Shown piece after piece: positions 1 through 8,240 of a stretch of 64,000 nt of DNA. The notes under the pieces are model-generated. The model saw nothing but the letters and a program-made list of their open reading frames with translations. It made no database searches and was not told the DNA's origin. The stretch is from Chitinophaga skermanii (lineage in GTDB: Bacteria > Bacteroidota > Bacteroidia > Chitinophagales > Chitinophagaceae). The stretch spans positions 387,689 to 451,688 of the forward strand of contig NZ_QLLL01000004.1 in NCBI RefSeq assembly GCF_003259335.1, given 5' to 3'. Positions within the stretch are counted from its first letter, which is position 1. Every line of letters starts with the position of its first letter. The position numbers and the translations under genes are program-made.

Positions 1-181
1 GCATTGCAGGATAATGATCTTTACTTTCAGAACCAATCGACCGCAAATGTAGTATAAAACCGGGAAAACACGAAGCCTTTCCCAAAATGGTAAAGCCTTC
101 ACACCGAATACTTTGTATATCACGATTGGCAATTATAACGCAGTACCAAACCGCTATACAGCAAAGCCCATAAACGATTGA
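1..181 (+). pseudogene. 3' remnant of a decayed or truncated gene
   Basis: The first 57 bases read as an 18-codon open frame (starting at base 1) that ends in TAA. The next frame is open from about base 53 to a TGA at 179-181 and has a natural-looking composition ending in ...RYTAKPIND. The two pieces look like one protein end broken by a frame change near base 50. The gene enters from outside the window, so its family cannot be told. A strong hairpin follows the stop directly, which fits a real gene end. A sequencing error or chance open frames are alternatives. Confidence 0.35.
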
Positions 182-225
182 TAAATAAGCCGCATTTCGC
201 GAAACCAAAGATGCGGCTTATTTAT
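181..225. terminator. Perfect 15-bp hairpin, bidirectional terminator
   Basis: The arm at 181-195 (ATAAATAAGCCGCAT) is the exact reverse complement of 211-225, with a 15-nt loop. The stem has a GC core and A/T-rich outer pairs, so each strand gets a T-rich 3' side. It lies between two frames pointing at each other and could end both. Confidence 0.7.
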
Positions 226-259
226 ATGGTATGTTTTTATAAAATGTTAAATTTTCTTT

Positions 260-593
260 TTATTTCCCGTCGATGAAGTTGTACACCATCGGGCAATGTG
301 TATAAGCACTGTCAAAGCTGTTCGTTTTACTATACCCGTTTTTCAGCAAGGGTAAGTAGGGGTGCTTGGCATCGGCTTGCCTATCGTTCACTGTATTCCC
401 TTTGTAGTAAATGTCGTTTTTGAAGTTTTTCATCACATCCCAATAAGCAAAACTATCTTCTTCGCACCTCGCTAACATTAATACGGCTTGTGCACCCACT
501 TCGTCTCACATAAGTAAAAGGCCGCTTGGGTTGTAGCGTACAACCAAACAGCATCATGCAGGTTAACCCGCAAAACAAAAATAGGAGCCGCAT
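260..593 (-). pseudogene. Frameshifted small lipoprotein remnant
   Basis: Reading leftward from an ATG at 593, the first 18 residues form a lipoprotein signal ending in the lipobox LFGC (Cys18). That frame runs into a stop near 457. The downstream 70-odd codons, which look protein-like and end at 260 (...MVYNFIDGK), are in another frame and can only be entered through a GTG at 499 just after a stop. The simplest reading is one lipoprotein gene of about 110 codons with a frame break near 500. It could also be two unrelated open frames. The family is not recognised. Confidence 0.4.
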
Positions 594-700
594 TGTAAGA
601 AGGAATTACTCAAATCTACTACTATTATTGCCACTAACGGAAACGAGTACACGTAGAAAATTTATAAAGTATTGTTAATTCCTTTTAAAACAATACCTAC

Positions 701-737
701 TGTCCGATTCCGGACATTTCTTGTTCGGCAACGAACA
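701..737. promoter_or_regulatory. Two spaced palindromes, putative activator sites
   Basis: TGTCCG-ATTC-CGGACA (701-716) and TGTTCG-GCAA-CGAACA (722-737) are perfect inverted repeats sharing the pattern TGTYCG-N4-CGRACA. Their centres are 21 bp apart, two helical turns, so they face the same side of the DNA. They sit about 85 and 106 bp upstream of the inferred start point of the next gene, where enhancer-binding activators of sigma-54 normally bind. Confidence 0.55.
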
Positions 738-788
738 TTTATCTATTTTTATCTTGTATTAAACCCGCTACTATGGCGAGTTGTATTA

Positions 789-805
789 TCGGCACATCCC
801 TTGTT
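789..805 (+). promoter_or_regulatory. Sigma-54-like promoter
   Basis: CGGCAC-N5-TTGT matches the sigma-54 consensus TGGCAC-N5-TTGC, with GG at 791-792 and the -12 dinucleotide GT at 803-804 in place of GC. It lies 33 bp before the chosen ATG at 837, and paired palindromes lie upstream at the usual enhancer distance. The -12 mismatch keeps this tentative. Confidence 0.4.
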
Positions 806-836
806 GGCATACTCCCAGAACGAAATCTATCAAACT

Positions 837-3194
837 ATGTGGTTACATCAACTTAGGATTTTATACCGCAATATCTTGCGTTTTAAAAGCACCTTTATTA
901 TCAACCTGTTAGGCTTGTCCGCCGGCTTAGCCTGCGCGATTTTGATTTTTATGTGGGTGAATGATGAACTACACGTTGATAAGTATTTCAGCAACCAATC
1001 GCAATTGTACGCACTAAGGGGCATCCATCAACAATCCAATAACATCACCACCACGGAAAATACGCCCGCTTTACTAGGCGAATCTATCGTGAAAGATGTA
1101 CCCGGGATTGCAGCTTATACCACGGTAATTCCCCCGCAAGTACTACCACCGTACACTTTCGGTTATGAAAATGAATCGATTAAAGGTGAAATGGGGTATG
1201 CCGACAAGCACTTCTTCCGCGTATTCCCCTACAAAATGCTCTATGGCGATCCTACTACGGCGCTGAGCGATATCAATAAAATGGTGATCAGCGAAAGCAT
1301 CGCGAAACGCTTCTTCAAAGATCCCGCAGCAGCAATCGGTAAAACTTTAAGCTGGGAACATGAAAGGCCATTTATAGTAGCCGGTGTTTTTGAAGATATG
1401 CCCAGCAATGCTACCGATCATTACGAATTCATTATTCCCACCGAAGTATATTATTCCTTACCAAGCTCCTATATTAACTGGGATAACCACAACGGCCGTA
1501 CTTACCTAGAATTAGAAAAAGGTGTAGATCCTGCCGCTTTCCAGGTGAAAATAAAAGACTATATCAAAACCAAGTTGCCTTCTTCTTTGGTTACATTACG
1601 ACTCGTGCCCTATGCCGAACGCTACCTCTACGACCATTATGAAAACGGTGTAGTAGTAGGTGGAAGAATTGAATATGTACGTTTGTTCAGCATTATCGCC
1701 ATTTTTATCGTGGTAATTGCTTGTATCAATTTCATGAACCTCACCACGGCTAAAGCATCCCGCAGGATGAAAGAAATTGGGGTGAAAAAGGCAGTAGGGG
1801 CCAGCAAACAATCTTTGGTGTTTCAATACCTGGGCGAATCAATGTTCATGGCATTCTTATCGTTGCTGTTTGCATTAGTAATCGTTTATTGCTGCTTACC
1901 CACTTTCAATAACATCACGGGTAAATCATTGACTTTTGCGTTCTCTTGGCAATTGGTCGGTGTTTTATTGGGCATTACCTGTATCACGGGCCTACTAGCC
2001 GGTAGTTACCCTGCTTTATATCTTTCTAATTTCAATCCAGTTATTGTATTGAAGGGTAAGTTTATCAGCGGCTTCGGCGAAATGTGGGCAAGGAAAGGGT
2101 TGGTGGTGTTCCAATTTACGTTGTCGGTGATTTTGATTGTAGCGGTGATGGTGGTATATAAGCAAATAGAATTCATTCAACATAAACACCTCGGCTATAA
2201 CCGCGATAATGTACTGTATGTGAAGGCCGAAGGCCGCGTAAAGAAAGATATCAATCCTTTCTTGGAACAAGTACGACGCATCCCGGGCATCACTTACGCC
2301 GGGGGCTCTTCCGGTAGCTTAATCGGGCAATATGGTTCCACTATCGGTATCAGCTGGCCCGGTAAAGGCGCCGATGAAACCATTAAGTTCGCACAGCAAG
2401 GCGTTACCTACGATGTTACCGAAGCGTTGGAAATGAAGATCATTGAAGGCCGCACTTTCTCCCGTGCATTCGCTACCGATACAACCGGCGTAGTACTAAA
2501 TGAAACAGCCGTGAAAGCAATGCGCTTGCAACAGCCATTAGGTACAAAAATTACTTTCTGGGGTGAAGAAAAAACGGTCATCGGCGTGGTGAAAAACTTC
2601 AACTACGAAACCTTGCACCAAGATGTGCAACCCTGGATTTTTAGGTACGACGATCAACGCCCCGGTATTGTATTATTCAAAATCCAAGCCGGCCAAGAAA
2701 AAGCTACGATCGCCCGCCTCGAACAGTTCTATAAAACCTATAATCCCGGCTTCTCTTTCGATTACCGCTTCTTAGATAGCGATTTCGCCGCGCAATATAC
2801 CAGCGAAACGCAAGTAGGTATGCTATCACGCTACTTCGCAGCCTTGGCTGTATTTATCAGTTGCCTCGGCCTATTCGGCCTTAGCGCCTTTACCGCCGAA
2901 AGAAGAATGAAGGAAATTGGTATTCGTAAAATCCTTGGCGCTAATAGCAGCAGTATTATCTTGTTATTATCGTCCGAGTTTACAAAGCTGGTGCTCATCG
3001 CCGTTTGTATTGCCCTTCCACTCAGTTATTGGTTCGTGAAGAACTGGTTAAACGAGTTTGCTTACCAAATCAGTTTGTCACCTATCTATTTCCTAATCGC
3101 CGGTGTATTGGCCATTATCATTACCTGGTTAACGGTAGGCTTCCAATCCTGGAAAGCCGCCCGTATTAACCCTACCAAATCGCTGAAAATCTAA
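837..3194 (+). CDS. ABC transporter permease, FtsX/MacB type
   Basis: This is a 785-residue inner-membrane permease of the duplicated Bacteroidota FtsX type. TM1 is at about residues 20-41, followed by a MacB-like periplasmic domain. A first FtsX block (TMs near 283-305, 335-356, 373-396) carries the cytoplasmic motif RRMKEIGVKKAVGAS. A TM at 421-446 and a second periplasmic domain follow, then a second FtsX block (665-690, 709-733, 747-771) with the repeated motif RRMKEIGIRKILGAN. Such proteins pair with an ATPase in peptide, lipid or drug export, but no ATPase gene adjoins. An in-frame ATG at 672 would add 55 residues that look untranslated and span the palindromes, so 837 is preferred. The substrate is unknown. 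Confidence 0.85.
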   Translation: MWLHQLRILYRNILRFKSTFIINLLGLSAGLACAILIFMWVNDELHVDKYFSNQSQLYALRGIHQQSNNITTTENTPALLGESIVKDVPGIAAYTTVIPPQVLPPYTFGYENESIKGEMGYADKHFFRVFPYKMLYGDPTTALSDINKMVISESIAKRFFKDPAAAIGKTLSWEHERPFIVAGVFEDMPSNATDHYEFIIPTEVYYSLPSSYINWDNHNGRTYLELEKGVDPAAFQVKIKDYIKTKLPSSLVTLRLVPYAERYLYDHYENGVVVGGRIEYVRLFSIIAIFIVVIACINFMNLTTAKASRRMKEIGVKKAVGASKQSLVFQYLGESMFMAFLSLLFALVIVYCCLPTFNNITGKSLTFAFSWQLVGVLLGITCITGLLAGSYPALYLSNFNPVIVLKGKFISGFGEMWARKGLVVFQFTLSVILIVAVMVVYKQIEFIQHKHLGYNRDNVLYVKAEGRVKKDINPFLEQVRRIPGITYAGGSSGSLIGQYGSTIGISWPGKGADETIKFAQQGVTYDVTEALEMKIIEGRTFSRAFATDTTGVVLNETAVKAMRLQQPLGTKITFWGEEKTVIGVVKNFNYETLHQDVQPWIFRYDDQRPGIVLFKIQAGQEKATIARLEQFYKTYNPGFSFDYRFLDSDFAAQYTSETQVGMLSRYFAALAVFISCLGLFGLSAFTAERRMKEIGIRKILGANSSSIILLLSSEFTKLVLIAVCIALPLSYWFVKNWLNEFAYQISLSPIYFLIAGVLAIIITWLTVGFQSWKAARINPTKSLKI

Positions 3195-3222
3195 GTATAT
3201 TAAAAAAGTGAATAGTATCTCG

Positions 3223-3255
3223 ATCCCATGGTGCTTAGCTGCCATGGGATTTTTT
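3223..3255 (+). terminator. Rho-independent terminator of the permease gene
   Basis: ATCCCATGG (3223-3231) pairs with CCATGGGAT (3242-3250) across a 10-nt loop and is followed by six T. Confidence 0.85.
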
Positions 3256-3256
3256 G

Positions 3257-3288
3257 TTGGGCATGGCGAGGAATTTGATGTAAGTTTG
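3257..3288 (+). promoter_or_regulatory. Bacteroidota-type promoter
   Basis: TAAGTTTG at 3281-3288 is an exact TAnnTTTG -7 element. A TTG at 3257-3259 lies 21 bp upstream as a -33 element. The next ATG is 21 bp downstream, so the leader would be very short. Confidence 0.5.
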
Positions 3289-3309
3289 TAAACAGAAAAT
3301 TAAGGCGGC

Positions 3310-3768
3310 ATGGGATTTTTTAATTTATTCAAGCAACAACAACCGTTAGTAGACGACCCGTTTTTCGGTACTTTGCGCGTTATGACCTTCAAACAGGCAG
3401 AAAATAATTACTTCGAAGGCAAGATCTTATTCGAACCCACGCAGCAATTAATCAAATGCATGATCGACGCTGAAGGCGACCTGCCAACGGCTGAACAACG
3501 TGCTTTCTACCAACGCATCCAACAAGATTTTCCCGGCTCCATCGAGAAAGCATTCGATAAAATCGAAAAGGAATTCGATGAATGGAAACCAGGTTTCAAA
3601 ATCGGCAACTTTAACGACGAGTTTCAAATCATTTACGCGCATATTCCCCGTACATCGGTTCGCCCGATGGAATGGGACCTTACATTCCATACCTACCACG
3701 CCGGTGGACACGATGTAACGGTGCTATTCAAAGATGACGAACCAGCTGAAATCGTGATCGACGGGTAA
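3310..3768 (+). CDS. Hypothetical cytoplasmic protein, 152 aa
   Basis: This soluble, acidic protein has no signal peptide or membrane segment. It starts MGFFNLFK and has many aromatic and acidic residues, including an EKEFDEW block and a C-terminal GGHDVTVLFKDDEPAEIVIDG-like end. The layout (FFGTLRVM near the start, beta-rich C-terminus) resembles small DUF2004-type proteins, some of which act as immunity-like factors, but I cannot assign it firmly. It has its own promoter (TAAGTTTG at 3281) and a terminator on each side, so it is a single-gene unit. Confidence 0.7.
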   Translation: MGFFNLFKQQQPLVDDPFFGTLRVMTFKQAENNYFEGKILFEPTQQLIKCMIDAEGDLPTAEQRAFYQRIQQDFPGSIEKAFDKIEKEFDEWKPGFKIGNFNDEFQIIYAHIPRTSVRPMEWDLTFHTYHAGGHDVTVLFKDDEPAEIVIDG

Positions 3769-3779
3769 ATAAGAAACAT

Positions 3780-3797
3780 CCCCGGCGTACACCGGGG
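3780..3797. terminator. Hairpin between convergent genes
   Basis: CCCCGG (3780-3785) pairs with CCGGGG (3792-3797) around a 6-nt loop. It lies between the end of the 152-residue protein gene (3768) and the end of the leftward peptide gene (3836). The T-rich run is weak on both strands. Confidence 0.5.
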
Positions 3798-3835
3798 ACG
3801 TAAAATTCCAAACAAACTATAACACGAAGAATATC

Positions 3836-4216
3836 TTACGGGGTAACCCTGTAAATACAACAAACCGGTACCGCGGTAGGACGAGGCCTCCAGTTAGGAC
3901 AAGTACCAATCATATCAGTAATACGGTAACCCACCAAGCAGTTGTATGGTGTAGGCTCTGCACATACAATACCCAATTGGCTATAAGGTATAGGCTGACA
4001 GTTTAATGCCACCACCGTACTGGTTGGAGGAACAGACAATTGTTGATAGATGTACTGAGAAACCGATGGATCACATCTCCACTTTTGACCAGTATTAGGT
4101 TTAAATTGAATCCAGATGAGTGGTTGTTCGCACTCAGGTGGCGCAGCTACTTTCGTAAATGCAGCAGCAGAAAATGCAATAATGATTGCTAAGATGCCAA
4201 AGACAAACTTTTTCAT
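3836..4216 (-). CDS. Small exported Cys-rich protein, DUF6520-like
   Basis: This 126-residue protein has a clear signal peptide (MKKFVFGILAIIIAFSAAAF). The short mature part contains seven cysteines, including a CC pair near the end, plus several prolines and tryptophans. The N-terminus is typical of the DUF6520 peptides that Chitinophagaceae encode in many copies. Known members are short exported proteins of unknown role. The cysteines suggest disulphides in the periplasm or outside the cell. No neighbour gives a functional hint. Confidence 0.65.
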   Translation of the reverse strand: MKKFVFGILAIIIAFSAAAFTKVAAPPECEQPLIWIQFKPNTGQKWRCDPSVSQYIYQQLSVPPTSTVVALNCQPIPYSQLGIVCAEPTPYNCLVGYRITDMIGTCPNWRPRPTAVPVCCIYRVTP

Positions 4217-4491
4217 GACGCAGTTTTTGGATGGTGTGTAAATAGAAATTGTTCCTACTCTTTTTTAAAGGTTTTCGGATTGCCCTTACGATCGCCAACG
4301 GTGATAGGCATAACGATACTTTTGGGTTACTTCAATTCCATCATATACTTGCTGAAAATCAATCACGTCACTACGAGGAGAGGAGCGGGTTACTTTGCAA
4401 CATAACGTATTATACAGGGTTACTGGGCTCAACAAATTAGGACCTCGTGCTATACCAAAAATAGATTGCTCATTATACTGGCATTAAAGTT

Positions 4492-4534
4492 AAAACGTCT
4501 TACCGGCTATTCTAGCGCAGTAAGACGTTTTTTT
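4492..4534. terminator. Terminator of the dicarboxylate transporter gene
   Basis: AAAACGTCTTAC (4492-4503) pairs with GTAAGACGTTTT (4520-4531) over a 16-nt loop. The rightward side ends in seven T; the leftward side has four. On the leftward strand it lies just after the transporter gene ending at 4578. Confidence 0.75.
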
Positions 4535-4545
4535 AGAAAGAATTA

Positions 4546-4563
4546 TTGATGTGTCAATAATTA
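4546..4563. repeat. 18-bp dispersed repeat, copy 1
   Basis: TTGATGTGTCAATAATTA occurs here and again, identically and in the same direction, at 63150-63167. In this copy it is part of a longer palindrome with arms AATTATTGA (4541-4549) and TCAATAATT (4554-4562). Both copies lie just beyond the 3' end of a leftward gene. Confidence 0.6.
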
Positions 4564-4577
4564 TCGTAACAAGGATG

Positions 4578-5933
4578 CTATAGCAGAATAGCTGCTAATA
4601 AAAAGCCTGTGGCAACCGCCACACTAACCGATACCAACCCGGGCAGCATAAAACTATGGTTAATTAAATACTTACCCACCCGCGTAGAGCCTGTTCTGTC
4701 AAACTCTATCGCCGCCAACAAAGTAGGGTAGCCGGGTAACACAAAATCGCCATTGGCCGCAGGAAACATGGCCACTAAATGCGGCGCCGCAATCCCCAAG
4801 CTAATCCCCAATGGCATCAATGCCCGAGTAGTAGCCGCTTGGCTAAATAACAAGGTACACAAGAAAAACAAGGCAAAGGCAAACATCCATGGATGATCTT
4901 GCACAATTACGCTCATACTACGTTCTATAACGGCTTCGTTTGTATTCATAAATGTAGCACTCATCCATACCACCCCTAGCACCGAAATGGCTGCCTGCGC
5001 ACCTGCACTAAACAACGATGCTTTCGCCACTTCCATGGCCGAGGTTTTACAAAAGATGATAATGCAAGCCAAAACACTCAACATCACCATTTGAATCATC
5101 GCCGCCATCCGTATTCTACCATCACCACCCACTACTAAATTCGGTTGAAAACCATCCACATCCGCGAAGTTGGGCAATAGGTTAGGGAAGGAACCTATGA
5201 GTATAATGGTTAGCACACCTAACCCAAATAGCAATACCGCCAATTTTGCACCCGGTTTCAATTCCTTTTTTACCCCCGATGTATCAGCATCAAGTTGCGC
5301 TGCAAAAGCCGGGTCTTTCATTTTCTCGAGAAATACCGGGTCTTTATCCAAATCTTTCCCCATCTTCAATACACTTAACATCCCGGCGAATATACCTACC
5401 AAAGTGGCGGGTATACATATTTTCAACACATCAATTAATTCCAATCCTGCATAATCGCGCATCAGCAATACCATGGTAGCAGTAGCCGCCGAAACCGGGC
5501 TGGCCGTTAATGCCAAGTGAGAAGCAATCACCGAAATACTCAACGGTCGCTCCGGTCTAATACGACTTTTCGTAGCCACCTCGGCAATAATGGGTAATAT
5601 GCTGTAATTAATATGTGAAGTACCGGCAAACAAGGTAAAGCTATACGTAGCCAACGGGCCTAAAAAGATAATTTGCGAAGGCTTGCGGCGGAGAATCTTT
5701 TCTGCCACGGTTACTAAGTAATCCATACCCCCTGCAGCTTGCAGCCCGGCGGCTGTACTTACCACGCAAAGAATTATGAGCAATACTTCAACCGGTGGAT
5801 CGGCCGGTTGCATGTGGAACCCTAGTGTGAAAATCATCATCCCAATCATCCCCATAACGCCTAATCCAACCCCTTTGATCCGCGAACCGATTAAAATAGC
5901 AACCAATAGAATGGCAAATTCAATCCAAATCAT
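4578..5933 (-). CDS. Anaerobic C4-dicarboxylate transporter, DcuA/DcuB family
   Basis: This is a 451-residue polytopic inner-membrane carrier. Length and N-terminus match the Dcu family, as does the conserved segment with FAGTSHINYSILPI and RPERPLSISVIASHLAL. Family members exchange fumarate, aspartate or malate for succinate under low oxygen, or import aspartate. About 10-12 hydrophobic segments are visible, with a charged cytoplasmic stretch near residues 205-228. There is no sensor kinase or fumarase next to it. It is a single-gene unit with a terminator at 4492-4534. DcuA and DcuB cannot be told apart by eye. Confidence 0.9.
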   Translation of the reverse strand: MIWIEFAILLVAILIGSRIKGVGLGVMGMIGMMIFTLGFHMQPADPPVEVLLIILCVVSTAAGLQAAGGMDYLVTVAEKILRRKPSQIIFLGPLATYSFTLFAGTSHINYSILPIIAEVATKSRIRPERPLSISVIASHLALTASPVSAATATMVLLMRDYAGLELIDVLKICIPATLVGIFAGMLSVLKMGKDLDKDPVFLEKMKDPAFAAQLDADTSGVKKELKPGAKLAVLLFGLGVLTIILIGSFPNLLPNFADVDGFQPNLVVGGDGRIRMAAMIQMVMLSVLACIIIFCKTSAMEVAKASLFSAGAQAAISVLGVVWMSATFMNTNEAVIERSMSVIVQDHPWMFAFALFFLCTLLFSQAATTRALMPLGISLGIAAPHLVAMFPAANGDFVLPGYPTLLAAIEFDRTGSTRVGKYLINHSFMLPGLVSVSVAVATGFLLAAILL

Positions 5934-6099
5934 ACAAGCGTGTATTGTTTTATAGGTGAATGTTGAAAGCCTTAACCAGCTTCACTTTAACCAAACAAAA
6001 GGGTGGGGCTATTGTTCGTTCATTTTTGGAAACAGGTTTTTTTGCTACCGCATTAAACGTTCATATATGCTTTTTGTCTAAACCATAATCCAATTAAGC

Positions 6100-7164
6100 A
6101 TGTATACTATTCCTAAACTATTCCCCATTTGTATGGCCGCTACGATGGCACTTTTTTCGTGCCGTAAGTCTGAACCACTTCCCGGAAAAACCCACCAGTA
6201 CGATTTTAGTGCCGTCGATAAGGTGCTCAACGATTCTGTACCCTCCAAGTTCGGGGGTAAGGTGTATGCTATTATTACCGTCAATAACAAGGTTGCCTAC
6301 GAGCGGGGCATGGGTGGCTATACAGCCGATACCAAGCAGTTAATTGCTTCTTGTACAAAGTGGTTGTCGGGCGCAGCATTGATGACTTTAGTCGATGAAG
6401 GGAAACTAAAACTCACCGATACCGTGGGTAAGTTCCTTCCTATTTTCACAGCGAATAAAAAAGGGCACATCACCATCGGCCAGCTTTTCTCGCATACCAG
6501 TGGCTTCCCCGGTAATTCAGAACAAGGCTACGAGGATAATCAATTACTCACCCTCTCCAGTGCTGTAGATTTAATCGCTAAAAACGTTCCCCTGGCCGCC
6601 GTACCCGGTACCCGCTTCGATTATGGCGGGGTAGGTATGCACGTGGCCGGTCGCATTTGTGAAGTAGTAAGTGGGAAAGACTGGAATACCTTTATAAAAG
6701 AGAAGATATACACCCCTTGCGGCATGGCTAACACCGATTTTGGACAAACCCAGAACCCCATTATTGCCGGAGGTGCCAGGAGTACACCGCATGATTATAC
6801 ATTATTCCTGCTGATGTTGATGAACAAAGGTGTATCCACCACAGGTAACCGCGTACTCAGCGAAGCCGCCGTTACGCAAATGGAACTATCCCAAACCGCC
6901 AACGCCTCCATCTATTATACCCCGTATCCAATTGCCCTTATTGGTACCACCGGGATCTACGGCGTAGGCAACTGGCGAGATATACAAGGGAGCGACGGCC
7001 TATTGATTGAAAATAGCAGCCCCGGCGCCTTTGGATCACACCCCTGGATAAACAGAAGTAAGCGCGTTACAGGATTCCTCTTTACCTTTGTAGCAAATGG
7101 TCACCAAGCTACCGTATATACATCGCTGAAAATCCGGTCGATTGTTCGCGGCATGACTTTCTAG
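6100..7164 (+). CDS. Serine hydrolase lipoprotein, class C beta-lactamase family
   Basis: This 354-residue lipoprotein has the lipobox ALFSC (Cys21). The beta-lactamase/D-alanyl-D-alanine carboxypeptidase fold is shown by S84-C-T-K87 (SxxK), the family motif FSHTSGFPG and a YGG at about residue 175 in the YxN position. Members act in the periplasm or on the surface as carboxypeptidases, esterases or amidases, and most do not cause antibiotic resistance. The substrate cannot be predicted. It is transcribed divergently from the dicarboxylate transporter and stands 95 bp before the AraC regulator start. Confidence 0.85.
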   Translation: MYTIPKLFPICMAATMALFSCRKSEPLPGKTHQYDFSAVDKVLNDSVPSKFGGKVYAIITVNNKVAYERGMGGYTADTKQLIASCTKWLSGAALMTLVDEGKLKLTDTVGKFLPIFTANKKGHITIGQLFSHTSGFPGNSEQGYEDNQLLTLSSAVDLIAKNVPLAAVPGTRFDYGGVGMHVAGRICEVVSGKDWNTFIKEKIYTPCGMANTDFGQTQNPIIAGGARSTPHDYTLFLLMLMNKGVSTTGNRVLSEAAVTQMELSQTANASIYYTPYPIALIGTTGIYGVGNWRDIQGSDGLLIENSSPGAFGSHPWINRSKRVTGFLFTFVANGHQATVYTSLKIRSIVRGMTF

Positions 7165-7259
7165 CCTCTCATTGATTGAATTTTGCAATGATCGGTTTGA
7201 ATGCTGCAAACGTAGGAAGCGGGTGTGATGGTAATTTTGAACATCAAAATAGCACACAC

Positions 7260-8153
7260 ATGGAAACATTGGAAGATTTCTACAGGCAAAAGTTCAACCA
7301 AGACATGCCCGCCTTGGCAAGACAAAGTGCGCACTTTAATGTTTTTAATATGGAGAGCTGCACTGGTCCCGGCAAACGACCTGTGCAGTACTCTCGCCGC
7401 GATTACTATAAAATCTCGCTTCTCCGCGGGCATAACCGCTACCATTATGCCGATAAAACCATGGAAGTGAACGGCCCCACGCTCATCTTCTTCAACCCCC
7501 AAGTACCGTATACTTTCGATCACATTGGTGGCGACAATACCGGTTATTTCTGCATCTTTAAAGACGAGTTCTTCACCGAAAAAATGCGGGGTGGCTTATC
7601 CGAGCTGCCTATGTTCGCGTTGGGTGGAAAGCCTTCTTACGTGTTGAATGAAGCACAAGAAGCACAAGTAGCGCATATTTTCGAGAAGATGGTACATGAA
7701 GTCAACTCCGATTACGCCTATAAGTCCGACTTATTACGCAATTACGTGATGGAGTTAATCCATAACGCCCTCAAAATGGAACCTTCCACCACCTTGGTCC
7801 AAAACCAAGATGCGAACCTGCGTATCACCAACGTATTTAAAGAATTACTAGAACGCCAGTTCCCCATCGAAAACCAACAACAACAGTTTTCCATGCGCTC
7901 GCCGAAAGACTTTGCCAATCAATTAGCCGTGCACGTAAATCACCTCAATAAAGCCATAAAAACAGTAACAGGTAAAACCACTACACAGCATATTGCCGAA
8001 CGCCTTACAAGCGAAGCAAAAGCTTTATTAAAACATACAAATTGGAACGTGAGCGAAATTGGATATACATTAGGCTTCGAAGATCCTTCCCATTTTAATA
8101 ATTTCTTCAAAAAACAAGTCGCCATCACACCATCGGCTTTCCGCATGGCGTAA
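7260..8153 (+). CDS. AraC family transcriptional regulator
   Basis: This regulator has 297 residues from the ATG at 7260 (METLEDFYRQ). An upstream in-frame ATG at 7176 would add 28 residues that look like leader sequence. The N-terminal part is a cupin-like sensor. The C-terminal part, about residues 195-297, is the double helix-turn-helix domain, ending in the usual second-helix signature (VSEIGYTLGFEDPSHFNNFFKK). It probably controls a neighbour, such as the serine hydrolase upstream, in response to an unknown small molecule. The short gap to the hydrolase gene allows co-transcription. Confidence 0.85.
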   Translation: METLEDFYRQKFNQDMPALARQSAHFNVFNMESCTGPGKRPVQYSRRDYYKISLLRGHNRYHYADKTMEVNGPTLIFFNPQVPYTFDHIGGDNTGYFCIFKDEFFTEKMRGGLSELPMFALGGKPSYVLNEAQEAQVAHIFEKMVHEVNSDYAYKSDLLRNYVMELIHNALKMEPSTTLVQNQDANLRITNVFKELLERQFPIENQQQQFSMRSPKDFANQLAVHVNHLNKAIKTVTGKTTTQHIAERLTSEAKALLKHTNWNVSEIGYTLGFEDPSHFNNFFKKQVAITPSAFRMA

Positions 8154-8240
8154 AAGATTCTATGTGTAAATGACTAATAACAATTAATATTTTTAATTTA
8201 GATGATTAGTATCTAATTTTCATAGCATAGAAATTACCCA

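Larger units (their letters stand above)
4217..4577. other. Gene-free stretch between two leftward genes
   Basis: I find no convincing gene here. A 63-codon rightward frame at 4249-4440 has no start context and an odd composition. The stretch holds the upstream region of the small exported protein, a terminator (4492-4534) and a copy of an 18-bp repeat (4546-4563). Confidence 0.5.

Noticed and set aside
4249..4440. 63-codon rightward frame between leftward genes
   Set aside because: No start context, no homologous feel, and it lies in the upstream region of the small exported protein gene.
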